13,513 bases of DNA from Candidatus Omnitrophota bacterium (GCA_020632575.1 JACKFH010000066.1:1-13513); one strand, 5' to 3'; positions 1 to 6,773 are shown, counted from the first letter of the stretch. Program-made: numbers and translations. The notes: generated by a model not told the origin, from the letters alone.

Positions 1-1271
1 GCGGCGGCGGTCCCGATGTAGCCGGGGGCGCCGTCACCGTAAGCCGCCATGCAGACCACCGATTCGGGGGCCATTTTTTGAGCGGCGAGTTGGTATTCGA
101 CAAAGAGTTCGCCCGGCATGTGGAGGATTTGGATGGGGCCAAGGGCGAGACAACTGAGGAAGGTGAGTTTCCCTTCCCGGGTCCGATCGCGGAAGGCGAG
201 GTCGCTCGCGGCTCCCGCTCTGTTACCAGGGTCCGCTTCCGAGTTGTTCAGAATTTGCCGCTTGTTATCGTCGTTGATCTCCTCTCGGAGCGGCAACGCC
301 ACCTCCAGGGTTCGCCAGTCGAGGTCCTCCGAGGAAATGGGGGTCTTTTCGGTGTTTTCCCAGGCTCGCTTCATTCCATCCGCTAGTCGCCCGGCGAGGA
401 CCGGACGGTTTTCGGGCGAGCCGTCGTTGTATTTTCCGGCTCCGATATTTCCTCCCGCGCCGGTGAAGTGGATGATCTTCGCACCCGGAATCGCGCCGGC
501 TCGAATGGAGCGCGCCATGCCCACATAATCCGCGCTGATGTTACCTTGGCCGTAGTAACTCTGAGGATGAGTGGCGTAGTAGGAAAGAACCGCAACCGGC
601 TGGTCCTCATCCCAAAAACTGACCACATTGACATAGGGGTCGATGGTCCCCTCGGGCCAGGCGCGGAGTTCCGGATCGGGGCAGGCGGTGAATCGCATGT
701 GGGCGACCTTCCCATCGGGCCCCACGAGCCTACGGTTGGAGGCCACTTTCTCGACCTTTGCACGGCCCGCGCCGATTTGGGTGATCATGTGAGTGGTGGA
801 CATCGATTCTTTCGCCGCCTCCGCGGTTCTTTCGATCGCTTCATGTGCAAAATCGGCGTTAAAAAGAGAGTTCTCGATCTCATGCTCCGACAACATCGAA
901 TCGATAGTGAAATCGCATCCCGGAGCGTCATGCTGGTGCAGGGCGTGGACCGCCACACGGTCGATCGAGGTCCCGACAGCATCGGCCAGGGCTTGCCGAT
1001 AGACCGTGTACCCCTCATTCGCGATGCCGATCCAATCGACCGCGCAGAGAACGATGGGGGGGTCCCCCTCCGGAGCAAGGACAACGCCTCGGGCGGTGAG
1101 GGGATCCTGGACTGTCACCGCCGGCATCCGACCGCCGTAGCAAAGCGGCGACCCGATCGGAGGGGTGACATCCGCCTGGAAAGTGGAAAGCGCAAGGACG
1201 CCACCGGACGCGCTGAACGACCAGGGGACCATGACTAGAGCAATGATTGCGATTAACGATTTGAGATTCAT
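1..1271 (-). CDS. Neutral/alkaline ceramidase-like secreted protein (partial, C-terminus off the left edge)
   Basis: This gene starts at 1271 and stays open to the window edge, so 423 N-terminal residues are visible. An AGGA ribosome site lies 6 nt before the ATG. Residues 1-27 form a signal peptide (Lys4, hydrophobic 6-17, small residues before Ala27), so the enzyme acts outside the cytoplasm. The mature start (FQADVTPPIG) is typical of the neutral ceramidase N-terminal family. A metal-site-like motif LHQHDAPG (His112, His114) matches the HTHSGPG region of true ceramidases. A glycine-rich loop GAGGNIGAGKYNDG (271-284) lies where true enzymes carry GDVSPN with the nucleophilic serine; here there is no serine. 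Family membership is fairly sure, but ceramide hydrolysis is doubtful. Planctomycete-type genomes carry many such paralogues of unknown substrate. It lies downstream of the small gene at 1437-1691, separated from it by a terminator. Confidence 0.82.
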   Translation of the reverse strand, partial: MNLKSLIAIIALVMVPWSFSASGGVLALSTFQADVTPPIGSPLCYGGRMPAVTVQDPLTARGVVLAPEGDPPIVLCAVDWIGIANEGYTVYRQALADAVGTSIDRVAVHALHQHDAPGCDFTIDSMLSEHEIENSLFNADFAHEAIERTAEAAKESMSTTHMITQIGAGRAKVEKVASNRRLVGPDGKVAHMRFTACPDPELRAWPEGTIDPYVNVVSFWDEDQPVAVLSYYATHPQSYYGQGNISADYVGMARSIRAGAIPGAKIIHFTGAGGNIGAGKYNDGSPENRPVLAGRLADGMKRAWENTEKTPISSEDLDWRTLEVALPLREEINDDNKRQILNNSEADPGNRAGAASDLAFRDRTREGKLTFLSCLALGPIQILHMPGELFVEYQLAAQKMAPESVVCMAAYGDGAPGYIGTAA

Positions 1272-1376
1272 CTTGTGTCCTTCCTTGGTGGAACCCATGG
1301 GTGGAATACCCTCGGGGTTCAACTATCGAAAATCAAGGGGAGTAGGACCATTTCGTGGGGGGGCAAGATGAAGAAA

Positions 1377-1403
1377 GCCCTCCTCAATGAATGAAAGGAG
1401 GGC
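1377..1403 (-). terminator. Hairpin terminator after the 84-residue gene
   Basis: A perfect 8 bp inverted repeat (GCCCTCCT / AGGAGGGC) encloses an 11 nt loop. Read on the minus strand it lies 33 nt past the stop of the gene ending at 1437, and the stem is followed by TTTCTTC. This fits a rho-independent terminator with a short imperfect U tract. It separates the small gene from the ceramidase-like gene further along the same strand. Confidence 0.65.
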
Positions 1404-1436
1404 CCAATTATTGATAGAAAGGGGATTCAGTTGGTT

Positions 1437-1691
1437 CTAGGCGGCGGCTTTTTTGATGATGCTTCGGACCGCTTCACGGTCGCGATCGTTCAGAGCAGCC
1501 ACACCATTCAGGATATCGGCGAGTTCTGAATCCTCGATTCCCCACCCCGCGCTCTCGAGTTTCAACCTCTGCTCGAGAAGCACTCTTCCTGCCCCGCTAG
1601 GTCGAAGGTTCGCCTCTCGGGCGATACGCTCAACCCATTCCGCGGTGGGAACATCCAGGGTCAGATTGAGTTGACAGGTTGGTTTTGGCAT
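1437..1691 (-). CDS. Small ribbon-helix-helix-like protein (hypothetical, 84 aa)
   Basis: I do not recognise a named family. The start is supported by AAAGGA (1704-1699) 7 nt before the ATG, by a TTGACA promoter upstream and by a hairpin downstream, so it looks like a genuine single-gene unit. The N-terminal half has the order expected of a ribbon-helix-helix DNA-binding fold: a short strand of alternating residues (CQLNLTLDV, 6-14), a helix (about 15-28) and a second helix (about 31-46). The C-terminal part (54-83) is predicted helical and ends in a basic, Ala-rich tail. If it is RHH, it would bind DNA as a dimer and could repress itself or the divergent sulfatase. Antitoxins often look like this, but no toxin gene is adjacent. 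The fold assignment rests on the pattern only. Confidence 0.6.
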   Translation of the reverse strand: MPKPTCQLNLTLDVPTAEWVERIAREANLRPSGAGRVLLEQRLKLESAGWGIEDSELADILNGVAALNDRDREAVRSIIKKAAA

Positions 1692-1754
1692 GGCGAATTC
1701 CTTTCTTCAAACTAAGAATTGATGAAAAGGGAGATAAGACCCAATCAATAGTTA

Positions 1755-1782
1755 AGTTTAGATGGTCCGGGTTGCATGTCAA
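1755..1782 (-). promoter_or_regulatory. Sigma70-type promoter for the 84-residue gene
   Basis: On the minus strand a perfect -35 TTGACA (1782-1777) is followed, after 16 nt, by TAAACT (1760-1755), which matches four of six -10 positions. Transcription would start near 1748, giving a leader of about 57 nt that contains the AAAGGA ribosome site. Confidence 0.5.
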
Positions 1783-1899
1783 GAAGTTTTTTTTGATTTG
1801 TCGCTTTCCCGCCGATTTGCTGTAACAGTAGACGATTATATATTCCACGATCAGGTGGGGCTTTGCTAATTAATCGACACCTATTGAGGGGTTCTTGTA

Positions 1900-1913
1900 T
1901 GACGCAGGCGTCA
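1900..1913. promoter_or_regulatory. Palindrome TGACGC-AG-GCGTCA, possible operator
   Basis: Two perfect 6 bp half-sites are separated by 2 bp, about 120 bp before the sulfatase start. The symmetry suits a dimeric regulator. No matching regulator is identified, and the RHH-like protein next door is only a candidate. Confidence 0.35.
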
Positions 1914-2032
1914 GTTTCTTTTGGCTCTTGGGATGTGGTGAACGGAGGCTCTTGAGCCAACGGTCGAAATCCGACACCATCTCTTTTCGTTGAGATTATG
2001 GAGTGCGTTGTCGAAGTGGAGGAGACCAAGCG

Positions 2033-3502
2033 ATGGGCAAGAGACCGAACATTCTATTGATCACCACCGACCAACATCGGGGCGACTGCCTGAGTTGCGC
2101 GGGTCACCCCGCGGTGGAGACCCCCTACCTGGATCAACTCGCCGAGGATGGGGTCCGGTTCACCAACGCTTACACCTCGGTCCCCTCCTGCACACCGGCG
2201 CGGGCGGCGATCCTGACCGGCATGGACCCCTGGAATCATGGCCGTCTGACCATGACCGGTAACGACCCGCTCAGGTATCCCGCGACCTTGCCAGGCCTGC
2301 TCGGAAAGGCGGGTTATCAGACTCAAGCGGTGGGCAAGATGCACCATTACCCCCAGAGGCGGCGCTATGGATTCGATCACATGATCCTGGATGAGGAGGG
2401 GCGTCGGTTCGGAGATTTCATCAGCGACTACGATCTTTGGTTCGACGATCACAACGAGGAGGAGTACGGGACCCGCGATCATAGCATCGATTGGAACAGT
2501 TGGATGGCGAGGCCCTCTCACCTGCCCGAGCAGATGCACCCGACGCATTGGACGGCCTCGGAGGGATCCCACTTCCTTCGTCATCGCGATCCCACGTCGC
2601 CGTTCTTCATGTGGCTCTCCTTCGCGCGCCCTCACTCGCCCTACGATCCGCCACAAGCCTATTGGGATCTCTACATCAACAACCCCGACATCCCCGAGCC
2701 GGTCTTCGGCGACTGGACGGAGCCCTACAAGAGGCGGGTGGCCGATGTGAATTCCCCCTGGAACGATCTTCCCTTGGATATCGTCCGACGGGCGCGGGTC
2801 GGTTACTACGGCAACATCACTTTCATCGATCACCAGATCGGGAAAGTTTTATACGAACTCTCCAAATTCGATCGAGAGACCTTGGACAACACCTTTGTGA
2901 TCTTCACCTCCGATCATGGCGACATGATGGGAGACCACTACCATTGGAGAAAAACCTACGCGTACGAGCCCTCGGCCAAGGTTCCCTTCCTGATCAAATA
3001 TCCGAAGGGTTGGGATCTCCCGAGAAACATCACGCGGGATCAGCCGATCGAACTCCGGGATGTCATGCCCACGATCCTCGACGCGGTCGGAATCGACATT
3101 CCCGATTCGGTGGATGGAAGCAGTCTGCTTAATCTTTGCCGTGACGAGAACGCGGACTGGCGGGAGTTCATCAATGGGGAGCACACCTACTGTTACGACA
3201 AAGACAACGGGATGCAGTACCTGACCGACGGCAAGGAGAAGTTCATCTGGTTCCACCACACCGAGCGCGAGCAATTCTTCGATCTGACCGACGATCCAAA
3301 GGAGATGCACAACCTGATCGCCTATCCGGACGCTCAACCCAGGATCGATGTTTGGCGGGAAAGGCTCGCGAAGATGAATGAGGAGCGAGGCGATCCCAGA
3401 GGCCAGGGGGGGAGGCTCGTTCCTCAGCCGAACGGAGCCTTGAAACTTTCGCCCAACTACGATCGTTGGAAACAAGCGGCGAATGAAGAGATGGGGGCCT
3501 GA
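2033..3502 (+). CDS. Sulfatase, Cys-type (formylglycine-dependent), no signal peptide
   Basis: This enzyme is predicted to hydrolyse a sulfate ester on a small organic or carbohydrate substrate. The 489-residue start at 2033 is preferred over an upstream in-frame codon at 2003 because GGAGGAG (2018-2024) sits 8 nt before it, and family homology begins at PNILLITTDQ. Family signatures: metal ligands Asp13/Gln14, the C-T-P-A-R motif (53-57) whose Cys53 is converted to formylglycine, GKMHH (101-105), the metal-binding Asp294-His295 in DHGDMMGDH, and a C-terminal FDLTDDPKEMHNL segment typical of arylsulfatase-type (S1) enzymes. There is no signal peptide or lipobox, which places the enzyme in the cytoplasm unless exported atypically. 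No maturase gene is in the window. It ends one base from the convergent zinc-ribbon gene. Substrate is not deducible. Confidence 0.93.
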   Translation: MGKRPNILLITTDQHRGDCLSCAGHPAVETPYLDQLAEDGVRFTNAYTSVPSCTPARAAILTGMDPWNHGRLTMTGNDPLRYPATLPGLLGKAGYQTQAVGKMHHYPQRRRYGFDHMILDEEGRRFGDFISDYDLWFDDHNEEEYGTRDHSIDWNSWMARPSHLPEQMHPTHWTASEGSHFLRHRDPTSPFFMWLSFARPHSPYDPPQAYWDLYINNPDIPEPVFGDWTEPYKRRVADVNSPWNDLPLDIVRRARVGYYGNITFIDHQIGKVLYELSKFDRETLDNTFVIFTSDHGDMMGDHYHWRKTYAYEPSAKVPFLIKYPKGWDLPRNITRDQPIELRDVMPTILDAVGIDIPDSVDGSSLLNLCRDENADWREFINGEHTYCYDKDNGMQYLTDGKEKFIWFHHTEREQFFDLTDDPKEMHNLIAYPDAQPRIDVWRERLAKMNEERGDPRGQGGRLVPQPNGALKLSPNYDRWKQAANEEMGA

Positions 3503-3503
3503 T

Positions 3504-4067
3504 TCAATCCTCCCCGGCGGTTGCTTCATCCGCCGGCTGAACGATCGCCCGCATATTCTTGATCCGTTCCGCTTCCGCGGGCGGGAGGGAGAACTTTCCT
3601 TTGAGCGTCTTCTCGGCTTCGCCCGGCAATGGAGATTCGAGGATGTATTCGGAATGCACTTCCTGGCCGCTTTCATCCAGGAACCGGAGGTCCGTATCGA
3701 ACAAGAGGGGGACCGAGGACCTGTTTTTGACAGTCACCCCCCAAGTCATTTCGACCTCGCCCTCTTTTTCGTCCCCCGCCTGAATGTTCGCTTTGACCAA
3801 TTTGATGATTTGCTCGTCGCCAACCTCTTTCTTGATCTCCTCGAGGGAGACCGCGACGCCATCCCCGGCGGGCGGCGGCTCGGAGAAAAAGATGGTCTTG
3901 ACGATCGATGGAATCGCCACGAAGAGAATAATCGACAGCGCGACCACAAGCATGACCACACGCACCGGGTTGTACCGTATGCTGACATCGATGATCGCGC
4001 CGCATTCCGGGCATTCCTTCGAGTTGCTGGGGATTCTCTCTTCACACTCGGGGCAAGTGATGGCCAT
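3504..4067 (-). CDS. Zinc-ribbon membrane-anchored protein, unknown function
   Basis: The 187-residue protein has three parts. A zinc ribbon with CPEC (Cys5, Cys8) and CPEC (Cys19, Cys22) comes first. A transmembrane helix follows at about 36-59. The third part is a soluble region (about 70-187) with beta-rich spacing (MTWGVTVKNRSSVPL, then FLDESGQEV), reminiscent of FxLYD-like beta-sandwich domains, though the match is by eye. With the ribbon inside, the C-terminal domain would be outside. It is the last gene of the moaA-phosphoesterase unit, 57 nt after the phosphoesterase stop. No Shine-Dalgarno sequence precedes its ATG, so translation may be coupled, S1-dependent or from a separate leaderless transcript. 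Such proteins often carry only a zinc-ribbon label; function is not inferable. Confidence 0.78.
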   Translation of the reverse strand: MAITCPECEERIPSNSKECPECGAIIDVSIRYNPVRVVMLVVALSIILFVAIPSIVKTIFFSEPPPAGDGVAVSLEEIKKEVGDEQIIKLVKANIQAGDEKEGEVEMTWGVTVKNRSSVPLLFDTDLRFLDESGQEVHSEYILESPLPGEAEKTLKGKFSLPPAEAERIKNMRAIVQPADEATAGED

Positions 4068-4124
4068 GATGGATACGATAATTCAGCGAGCGGGGATGGT
4101 CCATGGTGGGGATTATGAGGATGG

Positions 4125-5021
4125 CTATGCGGGAAACAGTTCGAGAGTGGCAATCTCGGGGTAGCAATTAAATCTCACAGGGTAAATCGCCCATCCAATC
4201 CCACGCGAGATAAAGATGTCGAAACCTTTCGCCGTGGAAATGAGTCCACTTGAATAGGCTTTGTTCTTTACTGGAAGGACAGGAGGCCCCACAAAAGGGA
4301 TCACCACTTGGCCCCCATGCGTGTGTCCGGAAACCATGAGATCAACACGCTTGCTAAAAGAGGTGTCCGCACTGTCTGGATTGTGCGCGAGAACGATTCG
4401 GCAATCCGACTCCGGGATTCCCTCCATCTCCTCATCAAGGTTTCGATGATCTTCCCAGTAGTCTCCGGCGCCCACTAACCAAAGTCGGCCACCGTTCCTT
4501 TCAATCGCTTTTTGCTTGTGGTGAAGGTCCTGTCCGGTTTTATTCAGCCAGTGGACGGATCGATCCGTGTCGGCCCAGTGATCGTGATTCCCCAGAATGG
4601 AATAAACGCCGAGAGGAGCCTCTAGGTCAGCGAGAATCGGCCAGACCGCGTCGATTTGTCCGGTCGACTTCCTCTCATGAACATGGTCCCCGGTGTTTAC
4701 GATAAGGTCGCCACCGGCGTCATTGGCCAGTCGGACCACTCTTTTCACGAAATTCAACGAAACGAGGAAGCCATGATGAATATCCGCCAGTTGAACAATC
4801 CGGAGTCCAGCCAACTCGGCAGGGAGATTCGGCACGGGAATCTTGTAGCGAGTCATCAACACGATCGACCGTTCGATAAAGACAGGGTAGCTCCCGATTA
4901 GTGCGACAACCCCACCCCCAGCGGCCCATTTGAGGAATCTCCTTCTAGTGAATCGGCGTGTCGGTTTTCGGGTTGCTAGTTCAGACGGAACGGAAGAAGG
5001 ATCGGGATCCATGCCGGTCAC
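4125..5021 (-). CDS. Tat-exported metallophosphoesterase (YkuE/YaeI-like)
   Basis: The protein (298 aa) is a calcineurin-like phosphoesterase with a twin-arginine signal: TRRRFLK (25-31) matches the Tat consensus and is followed by a hydrophobic stretch (33-48), so it is exported folded or stays membrane-tethered. All metal-site motifs are present: Asp80-x-His82, Gly111-Asp112, GNHDHW (144-149), His213 and GHTHGGQ (232-238). Known relatives YkuE and YaeI are Tat-dependent or membrane-associated phosphodiesterases acting on lipid-linked phosphates. The GTG start at 5021 overlaps the moaA stop in GTGA, implying translational coupling; an ATG at 5012, three codons in, is the alternative. The partnership with moaA is not a standard one and suggests co-transcription rather than a shared pathway. 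Confidence 0.9.
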   Translation of the reverse strand: MTGMDPDPSSVPSELATRKPTRRFTRRRFLKWAAGGGVVALIGSYPVFIERSIVLMTRYKIPVPNLPAELAGLRIVQLADIHHGFLVSLNFVKRVVRLANDAGGDLIVNTGDHVHERKSTGQIDAVWPILADLEAPLGVYSILGNHDHWADTDRSVHWLNKTGQDLHHKQKAIERNGGRLWLVGAGDYWEDHRNLDEEMEGIPESDCRIVLAHNPDSADTSFSKRVDLMVSGHTHGGQVVIPFVGPPVLPVKNKAYSSGLISTAKGFDIFISRGIGWAIYPVRFNCYPEIATLELFPA

Positions 5022-6022
5022 CCGCCGGTTCTCACCAGCTGCATTCCTAAGAAGAAGACATGCCCCTCGGGGCGGGAGGGTTGGCGCTGTTCATAAGCCG
5101 CTTCCAAGATCGAGTAGAATTCTTCCTGGCGGTTCTCCTGAATCATGTCGCGGATGTTCTCGAACAGGTCGAGTTGGATGCAGCGGACGAGTTCTCCCCG
5201 GGCGGTCACTCTGAGACGGTGGCAGTTGGCGCAGATGTCCTCGGTCACGGAGGAGATCAATCCGATCGGTAGATCGTATCCCTTAACTTTCCAATAACGC
5301 GCCGGACCTGAGCCGATGGGACGATGTTTGTCCTCGAGCGGGGCAAATTGAAATTCCTTGGAAAGAATGTCGAGGGCTTCCCGGCTGGAAAAGACTTTGA
5401 AACGGTTGGTCTCGGTCTTGCAGTGGGGCATGTATTCGATGAAGCGGATATAGAGATTGCGTTCCAGGGCAAAGCGGACCAAGTCGGCTAACTCATCCTC
5501 ATTCGAACCCCGCAATAGAACCACATTCAGTTTGACCGGATCGAACCCAACCTCTTGCGACTTCTCGATCGAATCGAGGACCGTGTCCAATCCATCGACG
5601 CCTGTCAGGTCCCGGAACTTCTCGCGATTCAATGTGTCCAAGCTGATGTTGATGCGATTCAGTCCGGCCTCTTTCAATTCTTTGGCGACCTTGGGCAACC
5701 GAAGACCATTGGTGGAGAGGGAGAGATCGATGTCGGGAAAGCGACTGTGGAGACGCCGGACCAGATCGGGAAGATTCTTTCGGAGAAGAGGCTCGCCTCC
5801 GGTGAGGCGGACCTTTCGGGAACCCCGGTCATAGCACCAGCCGATCAGTCTTTCGATTCCCTCGAAGGAAAGAAACTCCGCCTCGTTGGCATGTTCCTCG
5901 ATGACCGGGCGACAGTACTGACAACGGAAGTTGCAAGCGTCTGTCACGGACAGGCGGAGGTAGAGGTCGCTCCAGTCAAGTTTGTGCGGGCGGGGCCCGA
6001 TCCAATCGGACATCGGTTCCAT
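5018..6022 (-). CDS. moaA: GTP 3',8-cyclase (radical SAM, molybdenum cofactor step 1)
   Basis: MoaA converts GTP to 3',8-cyclo-7,8-dihydro-GTP, the first committed step of molybdopterin synthesis, in the cytoplasm. The 334-residue form from the ATG at 6022 matches the usual length near 330; a TTG at 6058 would add 12 residues with no family similarity. The radical SAM cluster is C30-NFR-C34-QY-C37, with SAM-binding TGGEP (74-78). The second 4Fe-4S cluster has the spacing C264-x2-C267-x13-C281, in CANCHRLRVTARGELVRC. The C-terminus ends in Gly-Gly, the tail required for catalysis in this family. A small departure is His after the second cysteine (CHRLR) where CNRLR is usual. No other moa/moe gene is in the window. 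It is the first gene of a minus-strand unit and overlaps the phosphoesterase by 4 bp. Confidence 0.93.
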   Translation of the reverse strand: MEPMSDWIGPRPHKLDWSDLYLRLSVTDACNFRCQYCRPVIEEHANEAEFLSFEGIERLIGWCYDRGSRKVRLTGGEPLLRKNLPDLVRRLHSRFPDIDLSLSTNGLRLPKVAKELKEAGLNRINISLDTLNREKFRDLTGVDGLDTVLDSIEKSQEVGFDPVKLNVVLLRGSNEDELADLVRFALERNLYIRFIEYMPHCKTETNRFKVFSSREALDILSKEFQFAPLEDKHRPIGSGPARYWKVKGYDLPIGLISSVTEDICANCHRLRVTARGELVRCIQLDLFENIRDMIQENRQEEFYSILEAAYEQRQPSRPEGHVFFLGMQLVRTGG

Positions 6023-6091
6023 AATCCGTATTGTCCCCGATCGGACTCCGAATATCAATCCGAAGCTCTCCTAATTCCGAGGTTATTTATC

Positions 6092-6106
6092 GCAATTTTC
6101 AATTGC
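6092..6106. repeat. Short inverted repeat GCAATT-TTC-AATTGC
   Basis: A perfect 6 bp inverted repeat with a 3 nt loop lies in the 152 bp spacer upstream of moaA. It is AT-rich and lacks a T tract on either side, so it is a weak terminator. It could be an operator or part of the moaA promoter region. No clear -35/-10 pair was found with it. Confidence 0.3.
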
Positions 6107-6127
6107 ACATCGTTTCCTTTTACTGAT

Positions 6128-6144
6128 CGGCGACTCCCTCGCCG
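6128..6144 (-). terminator. Hairpin after the dockerin-like gene, possible terminator
   Basis: CGGCGA-5 nt-TCGCCG forms a 6 bp GC-rich stem 30 nt past the stop of the gene ending at 6175. No U tract follows on the minus strand, so it may slow decay or terminate only weakly. Confidence 0.3.
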
Positions 6145-6174
6145 TCTACTCGAAATGAATCTCTCCACAGAACC

Positions 6175-6672
6175 TCACGGAACGAGAGTCGCCTGCCAAG
6201 TTCCGGACAATCCCTCATCATCCATCCAGCGACCGCTTCCCGAATCCCCGGAAAAGGTTCCGATGACAGTTGCGAGAATGGTGTCATTCGGGGCGATCTC
6301 ATTCCCGAAGAAATGCCCATCGGCGGAGATCGCGCCGACAATCTCAATCGACTCGGAGCCTGACACTGCGGAACCTGTGACATTGCCGAGGGAATCGACG
6401 GATAGATTGACGCTTCCGGTGATCGGACCGACAAATGAACCCTGATAATCTCCCTGAAACGGGTGCGATTCGGGGAGGGGCGTGGGGACGCCCTCCAGCC
6501 CCCAGCCTTCAAGGATGGCAATCAAATCCCTGGAGTCGACACTCCCATCATGGGTAATGTCCATGTCCTGAGGGAGAACCTCTTTGGGTGAGGCTCCGCC
6601 GGGCAAAGCGATCCAAGCGACACACAGAAAGGACAAGACGACGAATGAACCGAGAATGATCCTTGACCGCAT
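6175..6672 (-). CDS. Small secreted protein with one dockerin-like EF-hand motif
   Basis: The 165-residue start at 6672 has GGAGGA 6 nt upstream; a longer frame to 6723 has no such support and begins with non-signal sequence. Residues 1-28 are a signal peptide (Arg2, Arg4, hydrophobic 6-22, cleavage near Ala28). Residues 38-49 (D-I-T-H-D-G-S-V-D-S-R-D) match the Ca2+ loop of a type I dockerin repeat: Asp38, Asp42, Val45 and Asp49 fall at positions 1, 5, 8 and 12. Only one half-repeat is present. After a proline linker (62-70), residues 72-165 form a Gly/Ser-rich beta-type domain (GSVNLSVDSLGNVTGS, ending in a SGTWQATL segment) like those in PVC-type secreted proteins. Function is unknown. It has its own promoter and lies 101 bp after the RraA-like gene. 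Confidence 0.75.
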   Translation of the reverse strand: MRSRIILGSFVVLSFLCVAWIALPGGASPKEVLPQDMDITHDGSVDSRDLIAILEGWGLEGVPTPLPESHPFQGDYQGSFVGPITGSVNLSVDSLGNVTGSAVSGSESIEIVGAISADGHFFGNEIAPNDTILATVIGTFSGDSGSGRWMDDEGLSGTWQATLVP

Positions 6673-6725
6673 GATTGATCCTCCACTGAGACAATCTGGA
6701 GCCCGGGCGGAGGGAACGGCCAAGG

Positions 6726-6754
6726 ATTATACTCCTCCAGACTTGGCGGGTCAT
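6726..6754 (-). promoter_or_regulatory. Sigma70-type promoter for the dockerin-like gene
   Basis: On the minus strand a perfect TATAAT (6731-6726) is preceded, at 17 nt, by ATGACC (6754-6749), which matches the central TGAC of TTGACA. The transcript would begin near 6719, about 47 nt before the ATG at 6672, within the spacer after the RraA-like stop. Confidence 0.45.
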
Positions 6755-6773
6755 CCAAATCGCGCGACCCCTC

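Larger units (their letters stand above)
1692..2032. other. Divergent intergenic region with several dyads
   Basis: This 341 bp spacer separates the minus-strand small gene from the plus-strand sulfatase. I see no convincing gene in it. It holds the TTGACA promoter of the small gene, a T8 run at 1787-1794, an AT-rich stretch near 1835-1844, the palindrome TGACGC-AG-GCGTCA (1900-1913), and a cluster of GGCTC/GAGCC repeats (1921-1960). A weak plus-strand promoter could be TTGCTG (1817-1822), 16 nt, TATATT (1839-1844). That would give the sulfatase mRNA a leader of about 180 nt containing both dyads. Confidence 0.5.

Noticed and set aside
468..1238. Plus-strand open frame of 256 codons
   Set aside because: It is antisense to the ceramidase-like gene, whose frame has clear family motifs and a signal peptide.
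1293..1302. Palindrome ACCCATGGGT flanked by two GGTGGAA copies upstream of the ceramidase-like gene
   Set aside because: The palindrome is only 10 bp and the repeats are 13 bp apart; both are within chance expectation and no promoter pair lies nearby.
1745..2029. Minus-strand 94-codon frame in the divergent spacer
   Set aside because: It covers the likely promoters and dyads, has no ribosome site and no protein-like pattern.
2054..3676. Two long minus-strand frames antisense to the sulfatase
   Set aside because: Both mirror the sulfatase coding sequence and show no recognisable protein features.
5555..6445. Plus-strand open frame of 296 codons
   Set aside because: It crosses antisense through moaA, a spacer and the dockerin-like gene; no domain or start signal supports it.
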